IMG/VR virus record: IMGVR_UViG_3300009008_000095
Span: 1 to 39,834 of that record
Origin: a virus
Strand: one strand, 5' to 3'
DNA: 39,834 nt
Shown: positions 1 through 9,700 of the stretch, piece by piece
Numbering within the stretch: position 1 is the first letter of the stretch
Layout: each line of letters starts with the position of its first letter
Position numbers and translations under genes: made by a program
Notes under the pieces: model-generated
What the model was told of the DNA's origin: nothing
The model's input: the letters and a program-made list of their open reading frames with translations, nothing else
Database searches by the model: none

Positions 1-119
1 GTCATATACTTAACTTCAACTTCACCTTTTGTCAAGGGATGTCCTTCTGGATAAAAATGTCCTTTTGAAGGCAAAGGTACAATTTCACTTGGAAATTTAG
101 GCTTTTCTTTCTTTGCCAT
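1..119 (-). CDS. T4 gp26-like baseplate hub protein, N-terminal fragment
   Basis: Partial gene running off the left edge. The ATG is at 119, with an AAGGAG ribosome binding site a few bases upstream. The 39 visible residues begin MAKKEKPKFPSEIV and continue with LPSKGHFYPEGHPL and VKYMT. A short basic start, then L-P-S-x-G-x-x-Y-P and a K-Y-M-T segment, is how T4 baseplate proteins of the gp26 family begin in marine T4-like phages. It follows the tube gene after a terminator, so it probably opens the baseplate block to the left. The family call rests on one short motif. Confidence 0.6.
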   Translation of the reverse strand, partial: MAKKEKPKFPSEIVPLPSKGHFYPEGHPLTKGEVEVKYM

Positions 120-210
120 AATTTCTCCTTAATCTATATATTTTGATTCATATAAAACTATTATAAAACTTCTTTTTAATAAGTATCTACTTACAAGTAA
201 AAACCATCAA

Positions 211-246
211 TAAATAAAAAGGGGAAGTCCACCACAAACTTCCCCC
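211..246 (-). terminator. Intrinsic terminator after gp19
   Basis: Read on the minus strand, an 8-bp stem (GGGGAAGT/ACTTCCCC, 9-base loop) is followed directly by TTTTTATTTATT. It begins about 20 bases past the gp19 stop, the form and place of a rho-independent terminator. The remaining bases between it and the gp26-like gene (120-210) are AT-rich, with no gene seen. Confidence 0.8.
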
Positions 247-265
247 TATCCACCAATAAACTATT

Positions 266-754
266 TTAGAATTGTAGTATAGCGTAATCGTAACGTAGAC
301 TCAATGTAATTTCGGCTGGGTCACTCGCAGACCAATCCAAATCATTGAAAGCCGCTGAAACAATGAATGCACCTTTAAGAGTCCATTCTTCTATTTTATC
401 ACCAACTGGCCCTAACATATTGATTGTGATATCCTTTTTATAGAAATCAGAATATCCATCACGTCCAGTTACAGACTCTTTGTGTAGTCTTACCCATTCC
501 ATTACAGCTTGAGCACCACTTGGTACTACAGGGTCATATAAGGTAATTTCAATTGGCTCCCACGAACCTTTACCTTTAACATATCTTTTTACATTTATAT
601 GATTAAGTTCAACTTCTTCAAACGTTATACTTGGTCTGTTTGCAGTTTTAATCAAATAAGATGGTATACCTTCAACATATAATATATAACGGTTCTTCGT
701 TTTCGGTTCAAACGGAGTGAACATTATTTCTGAAGGGTCGAGTAATTCAGCCAT
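266..754 (-). CDS. 19: Tail tube protein (gp19-like)
   Basis: The 162-residue product matches the length of T4 gp19 (163 residues), the subunit that stacks in hexameric rings to form the inner tail tube. It starts MAELLDPSEIMFTPFEPK, followed by the RYILYVEGIPSYLIK strand typical of T4-like tubes, and ends SLRYDYAILQF. It lies just downstream of the sheath gene, as 18-19 do in T4. It has its own terminator downstream, and a terminator plus two AT-rich motifs upstream, so it is probably transcribed as a single-gene unit at high level. A GGAG site precedes the ATG. Confidence 0.93.
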   Translation of the reverse strand: MAELLDPSEIMFTPFEPKTKNRYILYVEGIPSYLIKTANRPSITFEEVELNHINVKRYVKGKGSWEPIEITLYDPVVPSGAQAVMEWVRLHKESVTGRDGYSDFYKKDITINMLGPVGDKIEEWTLKGAFIVSAAFNDLDWSASDPAEITLSLRYDYAILQF

Positions 755-793
755 TTTCTTATCTCCAAATTATTAATTAATTTTTTACTTATA

Positions 794-803
794 TATAAAT
801 ATC
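794..803 (-). promoter_or_regulatory. GATATTTATA motif upstream of gp19
   Basis: The coding strand reads GATATTTATA about 40 bases before the gp19 ATG, after the gp18 terminator. A copy of the motif occurs in most intergenic gaps of the window. The plus strand reads TATAAATATC. A promoter role is inferred. Confidence 0.4.
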
Positions 804-839
804 ACTAATTCATAAAAGTGATTAACCTATATCTCTATA

Positions 840-857
840 ATATCAATAATAAATATC
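840..857 (-). promoter_or_regulatory. 18-base intergenic motif, also found before gp13
   Basis: The coding strand reads GATATTTATTATTGATAT, identical over 18 bases to 15558-15575 upstream of gp13. It lies between the gp18 terminator and gp19. Exact sharing between two distant gaps supports a regulatory rather than random origin. Confidence 0.4.
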
Positions 858-861
858 ACAC

Positions 862-892
862 AAACAAAAAACCCACCGATAGGTGGGTTTTA
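862..892 (-). terminator. Intrinsic terminator after gp18
   Basis: On the minus strand the stem AACCCACC/GGTGGGTT, with a 4-base loop (870-889), runs into TTTTTTGTTTG. It sits about 20 bases past the sheath stop codon and separates gp18 from gp19 transcription. Confidence 0.82.
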
Positions 893-913
893 AGTTTAAA
901 CTGACACGTTTAA

Positions 914-3295
914 TTACTCTGGAAATGTAGCTCCTGTTGGGAGTACAACGAAATCCAGAACAATAAATTCTGCAGTCCTCGTAGGTTGAATATAGATTTG
1001 TCCAACAAGACGATTTCTATCAACGACATCTGATGTGTTGTTAGTTTCGTCCATGACAACTCTAAATGCACTCAAACCACTATTAGCTTGTACTGAATCT
1101 AAGAACGGATTGACAATATTCAAGAAACGATTCCTTGTTCCAGCAGTATTCTGTTCGAACAATAGGTATCTTGAAGATGAAGCAATAAATTTCTTCAATC
1201 TAATTAACAATCTACGTACATTGACTCTATCCAATGCGGATGGTTTAGCTTGTAGTGTTTTCTGACCCCATACACAAACACCTTGACCTGGGAATGAAGC
1301 AATAGGATTAACCCTATCTTCATAAAGGTCGTCACGTTCTGCATGAGTTAGTCTGGTTTCAGCTTCGAGAACGGAAGTTAATCCACCTCTATTCAAACCA
1401 GCAGGTGCGAACCATTCGTGAGCTACTTGGTCGGTATATGCAATAACACCAGGTAGAACAACCGAAGGCGGAACCCATACTGGTAACGAAGTACCAGAAT
1501 CTACAATCTTAACCCAAGGATAATATACAGCTGCATAGTTAGTATCTAATGCAGATATACGATTTGTTATAGTAGAGATACTCTCACCATGTATGGAAGC
1601 ATCCATTACATAAAAAGCATCACCACGTTCTTCACACATATTCATAGCTCTTGAAGTAACTTTACTATGTAGACCATGTACAAGACCTGGTGTTACAAGT
1701 AAGTTAATATCGAACTCATCTGGGTTACTTACAGCATTAACAGCTTTCTTGTAAACTGTAGTTCCCATTGATGTAGCTGAAGAACAATCGAATCCCATAA
1801 CATTAGCTGAAGTAATATTAGCTCCAGTCTTTTTCAATGTAGCTGGATTCATTCCATCAAATCCGCCTTGAAAAGGTAGTGCAAATTTACGTTGACTAAT
1901 ATGTGAACCAGTCAATGTAATTTTAGCAGAACCAGTAGCATATCCATTAGCAAGTGAAGCAGAATTATGACCACTCATATTCTCCAAGGACATCGTAGCG
2001 TTATTACCAGTTCCAGCACCTGTTGGTACTGGTGCTAAGTAAGAAACGTTATCGTGAGCTTTAACATTATTGTTATATGTGTAATAATAGTTAAAGTCAA
2101 ATCCATAAGGAATAGTTGTATCAAATTCTTCAGTTTCACTTGTTTGTGATGTTACCAATTTAGCCGCGTCAACAATAGTAGTACCAGGTACTGTATTTGA
2201 TAACGCTGAGTGGCCCATTGGAACAACAGTCTTAGGTGCAAACTCAAGGTCTGAATAATCACTAATGTAGATATGGTTAGACATATTTGGCCAATCACCA
2301 TTGTAGGTAAGTTTACCATTTGTGTCTATTGTTACATATCTATCACCAATTACTCTTGGTAGGTAGTTAGTACTTGACTTATCAAAATTCAAGTTATGCC
2401 ATGATTCAAGTAATGAACCATCATCTACTTTATGTACTGCAAGTGAAAATGAACCATAATCTGAACCAGCAATACTACCAGCCGCTTTCACATTAGAAAT
2501 AACAACATAATTGTCATCATTTACATTAGAACCATGTGAACGAGTATTAACTTTAAATAGATTAAATCTAGCACTATTAATCATCTGTGATTGAACAGTA
2601 GGTGTCGAAGCATTACTATAGTTTGTACTTGAAAAATCTAAAGTAGCTACAGACGCAGAAATGTGTTCTGTACCTGCCCATGCAACAGTTGATTGTGCAT
2701 TTTTAAAGTTTTTATATAAGTAAACTGGAACGGAAGTACCACCAGCACCCGTAGAAGTTTGTGCATCATAGCTAAATAAATTCTCTATGTAATTAGCACT
2801 ACTTGTATTAAACGATACATTTACAGAATACGCAGAAACATCACTACCAGAAATTGATAGTGCTGAATCAGTTGTATTTATATCTCCACCAGTTATTGTT
2901 GTACCTGATAAATCACCTGTACCACTAACACCACCAGCGGATGGTGCGAGATAAGCAAGTGAATGTGAGACACCAGTAGCGGCGTCAGCACCAGATACGG
3001 CATATAAATGTATTACATCATTTGAATATCCGTCTTCTCCGAGAACTCTAACGATAGTAACCGTACCAGCACTCCGTAGATATTGTTCTACGGTATAAGG
3101 TGTATAAAAATCTTTCGTGACATCACCAAAAATATCCACAAACTCATTGAAATTTCGAACAATAGTCGGAACAAAAGCAGGCCCCTTAACGGTTGGCCCA
3201 ATAATTGCCGCTCCTATTTCACCAATAGCTTGTGGAAGAAATGAAAGGTCTTTTTCACGAGTAAATACACCAGGACTGACGATTCTCTCTGCCAT
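914..3295 (-). CDS. 18: Contractile tail sheath protein (gp18-like)
   Basis: The 793-residue product is the sheath subunit that surrounds the tube and contracts during infection. The N-terminus (MAERIVSPGVFTREKD, then FLPQAIGEIGAAIIGPTVKGPAF and NFNEFVDIFG) is the conserved sheath start. The C-terminal third holds the conserved core: YPWVKI, PPSVVLPGVIAYTD, NRGGL, the NPIASFPGQGVCVWGQKTL strand, and a final segment ending in IVLDFVVLPTGATFPE. It is longer than T4 gp18 (659 residues). The extra length is a Ser/Thr/Asn-rich middle region (about residues 105-480), probably surface-exposed insertion domains. GGAG precedes the ATG. The gene lies between a coiled-coil gene and gp19, with its own terminator. 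Confidence 0.95.
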   Translation of the reverse strand: MAERIVSPGVFTREKDLSFLPQAIGEIGAAIIGPTVKGPAFVPTIVRNFNEFVDIFGDVTKDFYTPYTVEQYLRSAGTVTIVRVLGEDGYSNDVIHLYAVSGADAATGVSHSLAYLAPSAGGVSGTGDLSGTTITGGDINTTDSALSISGSDVSAYSVNVSFNTSSANYIENLFSYDAQTSTGAGGTSVPVYLYKNFKNAQSTVAWAGTEHISASVATLDFSSTNYSNASTPTVQSQMINSARFNLFKVNTRSHGSNVNDDNYVVISNVKAAGSIAGSDYGSFSLAVHKVDDGSLLESWHNLNFDKSSTNYLPRVIGDRYVTIDTNGKLTYNGDWPNMSNHIYISDYSDLEFAPKTVVPMGHSALSNTVPGTTIVDAAKLVTSQTSETEEFDTTIPYGFDFNYYYTYNNNVKAHDNVSYLAPVPTGAGTGNNATMSLENMSGHNSASLANGYATGSAKITLTGSHISQRKFALPFQGGFDGMNPATLKKTGANITSANVMGFDCSSATSMGTTVYKKAVNAVSNPDEFDINLLVTPGLVHGLHSKVTSRAMNMCEERGDAFYVMDASIHGESISTITNRISALDTNYAAVYYPWVKIVDSGTSLPVWVPPSVVLPGVIAYTDQVAHEWFAPAGLNRGGLTSVLEAETRLTHAERDDLYEDRVNPIASFPGQGVCVWGQKTLQAKPSALDRVNVRRLLIRLKKFIASSSRYLLFEQNTAGTRNRFLNIVNPFLDSVQANSGLSAFRVVMDETNNTSDVVDRNRLVGQIYIQPTRTAEFIVLDFVVLPTGATFPE

Positions 3296-3355
3296 TATAT
3301 TTCTCCTAATTAATTAGTTTTAATTTTACGCATGCGAATATATAACATATTCCTA

Positions 3356-3365
3356 TATAAATAGT
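3356..3365 (-). promoter_or_regulatory. ATTTATA motif upstream of gp18
   Basis: The coding strand reads GACTATTTATATAGG about 60 bases before the sheath ATG. This is a weaker copy of the GATATTTATA element seen in other gaps. Confidence 0.3.
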
Positions 3366-3391
3366 CTGCTTAAATCTGAAACGATTGTTAG

Positions 3392-3694
3392 TTACTTAAT
3401 TGGTTCGGTTGGTTTATCTTGTTCTACGGGTGTAAATTTACCAGTAGTTGGGTCTAATGAACCAGGCCCATACTTTTTATTAAGTTGGTCAACAAGATTT
3501 TTTTCAGTTGCTTGAATATTAACATAATCAACTTCCATTTGAGTTTGTCTATCATCTAAAGTTTTCAATTGTTGTTCTAATAGAATCTTTTGAACTTTTA
3601 ATTGTCCAAACTCAATAGTCTTATTTTGATATGCTTGTTGTAACTCTTGTAATTGTTTCATTTCCTCTGCAGAAAATTGTATCGTGTCTGCCAT
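3392..3694 (-). CDS. Small coiled-coil protein, unknown function
   Basis: A 100-residue product. Residues 8-72 are rich in Q, E, K and L with heptad-like spacing (EEMKQLQELQQAY, LLEQQLKTLDDRQTQMEVDY), predicting a long coiled coil. The tail (about residues 75-100) is Pro/Gly-rich and ends TEPIK. No catalytic motif or signal peptide is visible. It lies between the giant collagen-like fibre and the sheath, with a good AAGGAG site and a motif copy upstream. A fibre-linked or assembly-helper role is possible from position only. I do not recognise a named family. Confidence 0.75.
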   Translation of the reverse strand: MADTIQFSAEEMKQLQELQQAYQNKTIEFGQLKVQKILLEQQLKTLDDRQTQMEVDYVNIQATEKNLVDQLNKKYGPGSLDPTTGKFTPVEQDKPTEPIK

Positions 3695-3727
3695 TTATAT
3701 TCTCCTTATAACATTTAGATAACTAAA

Positions 3728-3737
3728 TATAAATATC
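3728..3737 (-). promoter_or_regulatory. GATATTTATA motif upstream of the coiled-coil gene
   Basis: An exact copy of GATATTTATA on the coding strand, about 35 bases before the start at 3694 and just after the collagen-like fibre stop. Confidence 0.4.
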
Positions 3738-3757
3738 TTATATAACTCCTAAACGAG

Positions 3758-6700
3758 TTATTTATTTTCTAATTCTGTTACTCTTTCTTCTAATTCTTTA
3801 ACAGCGTTAACTAATATCGGTATAACTTGTGATAAATTAAGACCTAAGAAACCTTCTCTATCAGTAAAAGTTATACCATGAGCATCTGAAGAAGTAACTT
3901 CTTGAGCGATAAATCCATAGTATGTTTTAGTATCAAGTGCATTATTTCTTGCATTACCTTCATCTGGTGTTTTCCATTTATATGTAACACCACGTAATCC
4001 TTTAATAGTATCAAGTGATTGTGATATTTCGAAAATATCTTTCTTTAGTCTTTCATCAGAAGAATGTAATTGTAATTTACCATTTTTATCCGCACCAACA
4101 TCAATAGCAGCACCAGTAGATAATGTACTAACATATACACCAAGTGTAGCACTCATACTAATTTGTTGATTAGTATCATTTACTTCTATATGTGTACCAT
4201 TACCATATCCTACCCAATCGTCATCACCAATGAATATAGTTCCCTCAGATTGTAATCTTGCGACCTCGTTAACATCATCAACAGATAAATAAGTACCAAG
4301 TGAGAATCCCTTTGCATCACCGATACTACCAACACCAACTGTAGATAATTCTATATTACCAACTGTATCAGACATACTAATGTATGTACTATTACCACTT
4401 CTTGCAAAATCACCAATTCTAAGTCCAGCCGAAGTGTCATAAGTAAATGTAGCTTCAGCTGTACCAGTTCCATCTCCATCCGAAGTTATAACTCTATTAT
4501 TAGCATCTGTAGCTAATGATATTACACCACTTGAACCACTACTTCCACTTGTTCCACCTGCACCAGTTGAACCTGTGTTACCTTGGTCTCCTTGAGCACC
4601 AACATCACCTTGGTTACCTTGGTTACCTTGGTATCCTTGGTCTCCTTGGTCACCTTGGTCTCCTTGATGTCCTTGGTCTCCTTGATGTCCTTGGTCTCCT
4701 TGGTCTCCTTTGGCACCAGTTGAACCTGAAGAACCACTTGTTCCACTTACAGTTGTACCACTTGAACCACTACTTCCACTTGAACCACTTGTTCCAGAAG
4801 TTCCACTACTTCCACTTGAACCAGATGAACCTGAAGAACCACTTGTTCCAGAAGAACCACTACTTCCACTTGAACCACTTGTTCCAGAAGAACCACTACT
4901 TCCACTTGAACCACTTGAACCTGAACTTCCACTCGAACCACTTGAACCACTACTTCCACTTGTTCCACCTGCACCAGTAGCACCTATGTCTCCTTGGTCT
5001 CCTTTGGCACCAACATCACCTTGGTTACCTTGGTTACCTTGGTATCCTTGGTCTCCTTGGTCACCTTGGTCACCTTGATAGCCTTGGTCTCCTTGATGTC
5101 CTTGGTATCCTTGGTCTCCTTGAGCACCAGATGAACCTGAAGAACCACTTGTTCCACTATTTCCACTTGAACCAGAACTTCCACTTGTTCCACTTACAGT
5201 TGTACCACTTGAACCACTTGAACCACTTGAACCTGAAGAACCACTACTTCCACTTGTTCCACTTACGGTTACACCACTTGAACCACTTGAACCAGAACTA
5301 CCAGAAGAACCAGAACTTCCACTTGTTCCACTATTTCCACTTGAACCAGATGAACCAGAACTACCAGAAGAACCTGAAGAACCACTACTTCCACTTGTTC
5401 CACTTGCACCAGTAGCACCTGTGTCTCCTTGGTCTCCTTTGGCACCAGTTGAACCAGTAGAACCTGTGTTACCTTGGTCACCTTGATAGCCTTGGTCTCC
5501 TTGATGTCCTTGGTCTCCTTGAGCACCAGTAGCACCAACATCGCCTTGGTCTCCTTGAGCACCAGTAGCACCAGTATCTCCGTCTACACCACTTGAACCA
5601 CTACTTCCACTTGTTCCACTTGAACCACTCGTTCCACTACTTCCACTTGAACCAGATGAACCTGAAGAACCACTTGTTCCATCCGTTCCACTTGAACCAC
5701 TCGTACCTGAGCTTCCACTTGAACCACTTGAACCACTTGTTCCATCAGTTCCAGAACTTCCACTTGTACCACTTGAACCAGAACTTCCACTTGAACCACT
5801 TGAACCAGATGAACCTGAAGAACCACTTGTTCCAGAACTTCCACTTGAACCACTTGTTCCAGAACTTCCACTTGTACCACTTGAACCTGAACTTCCACTC
5901 GAACCACTTGAACCACTTGTTCCATCAGTTCCACTTGAACCTGAAGAACCAGAAGAACCAGAAGAACCACTTGTTCCATCAGTTCCACTTGAACCACTCG
6001 TACCTGAGCTTCCACTTGTACCAGAAGAACCAGAAGAACCACTGCTTCCACTTGTTCCATCTGTACCAGAAGAACCACTTGTTCCACTTGAACCAGAAGA
6101 ACCAGAAGAACCACTGCTTCCACTACTTCCACTTGTTCCATCAGTACCTGACGTTCCAGAATCACCTTTATCACCAGTTCTAGCAAAAGTAATTACAACG
6201 TCCTCTCCTCCGCTAAATGGATTAGAAGCTGATGAATCTACAGGACTTACTGTAACATCAAAGTAACCAGTAAGGTCTGATAAACTTGAAATTGTCCACA
6301 ATATAAATTGAGAAGTATCAGTTTTATTTGAAATCTTTACATGACCTTTTATAGTAGATGTTGAATCATCAATAGTTTGTAAGTAAGATGATATGTCATT
6401 AGCATTCTCATCAGTATCACAAATGTATATACCCGTAGACGCATTTTGTGTAGCATTATCTAATCTTAAATCACCAGCACCTGGATTTGCGTTTGTAGTA
6501 TTTGATTCAAAGGTATAGTAGAATGAAGCTCCACCGAAATTTCCGTCTACACCACTTGAACCAGATGTTCCACTTGAACCACTTGTTCCACTTGAACCAG
6601 ATGTACCACTTGAACCACTTGAACCAGAAGAACCACTTGAACCACTACTTCCACTTGAACCTGATGAACCAGAAGTTCCACTTGAACCAGATGTACCACT

Positions 6701-9700
6701 TGAACCACTTGAACCAGAACTTCCACTTGTTCCATCAGTACCACTCGAACCACTTGTTCCAGAAGAACCACTACTTCCACTTGAACCAGATGTACCACTC
6801 GAACCACTTGTTCCAGCAACACCTGGAGCTCCTTCTAAATTTATTTCCCACGAAGTATATGTACCACTACCAGTATGAGATGTAGAATCAACACTAAAAC
6901 TTCCATTACCACTATTATACGCCGTTACTTCACCAACAAATTTATTACTATTATCATACGCTATCAGTGCAGATTGACCAGTAGTCCATGATAATCCAGT
7001 ACCAATTGTTATTGTTACCGAAGTTGGATGTGATGTTGGTATTGTAGTACTCGTAGAAGACGTTGTAGAGAATTTATCAGATACACCACTTGTTCCGTCT
7101 GTACCAGAACTTCCAGAAGAACCACTTGAACCAGATGAACCAGATGAACCACTTGTTCCATCCGTTCCACTTGAACCACTTGTTCCAGAAGAACCACTAC
7201 TTCCACTTGAACCACTTGAACCAGATGAACCAGAAGTTCCACTACTTCCACTTGAACCACTTGTTCCATCAGTTCCAGATGTACCATCTGTACCAGAAGT
7301 TCCATCAGTACCACTTGACCCAGAAGAACCACTTGTTCCATCAGTACCACTTGTTCCACTCGAACCACTTGACCCAGAAGAACCACTTGTTCCATCAGTA
7401 CCACTTGTTCCACTTGAACCAGAAGAACCACTGCTTCCACTTGTACCATCAGTTCCACTTGAACCAGAACTACCAGAAGAACCTGACGAACCACTTGTTC
7501 CATCTTCTCCTTTATCACCAGTTCTAGCGAAAGTTACGAGTATATCATCTCCATCTGCAAAAGGTGTAGCTTCATTCGAATCCACAACAGATATTGTAAT
7601 ATCAAAATAACCAGTTTCTTCTGATAAAGATGATATTGTAGCTAATATAAATTTACTTGTATCAAATTTTTTCGATATTTTTACATGACCTTTTATAGTA
7701 CTTGTGGAATCATCTATTGTACGTAGATAACTTTGAATATCCGTACCATCTATATCATTATCATCTATATAGATTCCTGTAGCACTATTTTGTGTAGCAT
7801 TATCTAATCTTAACTTACCGCTACCAGGGTCGGAATTAGTTGTAGTAGTACTAAAGTCATATAGAAAACTTGCTCCACCAAAGTTTCCATCTTGTCCACT
7901 TGAACCAGAAGAACCACTTGAACCTGACGAACCACTACTTCCACTTGTTCCATCAGTTCCACTTGAACCAGAAGAACCACTTGACCCAGATGAACCAGAA
8001 GAGCCACTTGTTCCGTCTGTACCACTTGTTCCATCAGTACCACTTGTTCCACTTGAACCACTTGAACCAGAAGAACCACTTGTTCCGTCTGTACCACTCG
8101 AACCAGATGTTCCGCTCGAACCACTTGAACCTGACGAACCAGATGTTCCATCCGTTCCACTCGAACCACTTGTTCCACTTGAACCACTTGAACCAGAAGA
8201 ACCACTTGTACCACTGGAACCAGAAGAACCACTTGTTCCACTTGTTCCGTCTGTTCCACTACTTCCACTTGAACCTGACGAACCACTACTTCCACTTGTT
8301 CCATCAGTTCCAGATGTACCATCTGTACCAGAAGAACCACTACTTCCACTTGAACCACTTGAACCACTCGTTCCATCAGTTCCAGAACTTCCACTTGAAC
8401 CACTTGTTCCATCAGTTCCAGATGTACCATCTGTACCACTTGAACCTGAAGAACCACTACTTCCACTTGTTCCATCAGTTCCAGATGTTCCACTACTTCC
8501 ACTTGAACCACTTGAACCACTCGTTCCATCAGTTCCAGAACTTCCACTTGAACCACTTGTTCCGTCTGTACCACTTGAACCAGAAGAACCAGAACTTCCA
8601 CTTGTTCCTGCAGGCCCCTCAACACCACCAAGATTAAATTCCCACGATGCATATGTACCACTACCAGTATTAGATGTAGAAGCTAATTCTATTACACCTG
8701 TACCACTATTATATGAATTTACTGTACCTTGAAATTTGTTACTATTATCTTTTGCTACAAGAGCTGTTTGACCAATCGTCCATTGTAGACCAGTTCCTAT
8801 AGTTAATGTGACTGTAGTTGGGTGTGATGTTGGTATAGCCGTACTTGTTGAAGATGTAGTTTCGTACGCATCACCAGTTAATCCACTTGAACCACTTGAA
8901 CCACTGCTTCCACTTGAACCTGACGAACCACTGCTTCCACTTGTACCATCTGTTCCACTTGTTCCGTCTGTTCCACTTGTTCCATCTGTTCCAGAACTTC
9001 CACTTGAGCCACTTGAACCACTTGTGCCACTTGAACCAGAAGAACCAGATGTACCATCAGTTCCACTTGTTCCATCAGTTCCACTTGTTCCATCAGTTCC
9101 ACTCGAACCACTTGACCCAGAAGAACCACTTGTTCCATCTGTTCCACTTGAACCACTTGAACCACTTGAACCAGAAGAACCACTTGTTCCATCTGTTCCA
9201 CTTGAACCAGAACTTCCAGAAGAACCACTTGTACCATCAGTTCCATCAGTTCCACTTGTTCCAGCGGCACCTGTATCACCTTTATCACCAGTTCTAGCAA
9301 AGGTTACAATTAAATCATCATCATTTGCGAATGGTGAAGCAGTATTACCAGATACATGAGCAACAGTAACTTGAAAATAACCAGTTTCTTCTGATAAAGC
9401 TGATATAGTAAATAATAAAAATACATCAGTATTAAATTTTTTCGATATTTTTACATGACCTTTTATAGTAGATGTACTATCATCTATTGTACGTAGATAA
9501 CTTTGAATATCTGTAGAATCTTTGTCACTATCATCTATCGCGATTATGGTAGCAGAAGATTGTGTAGAATGATTAAGTCTTAACGCACCAGTTCCAGGGT
9601 CTTGCATCGTAGTAGCTGTAGCAAAATCATATTCAAATGAAGCACCACCAAAGTTTCCATCTTGTCCACTTGAACCAGAAGAACCACTTGTTCCATCAGT

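Noticed and set aside
3745-3760. Small inverted repeat (AACTC/GAGTT) at the end of the giant fibre gene
   Set aside because: Only 5 bp and not followed by a T-run, so it is too weak to call a terminator.
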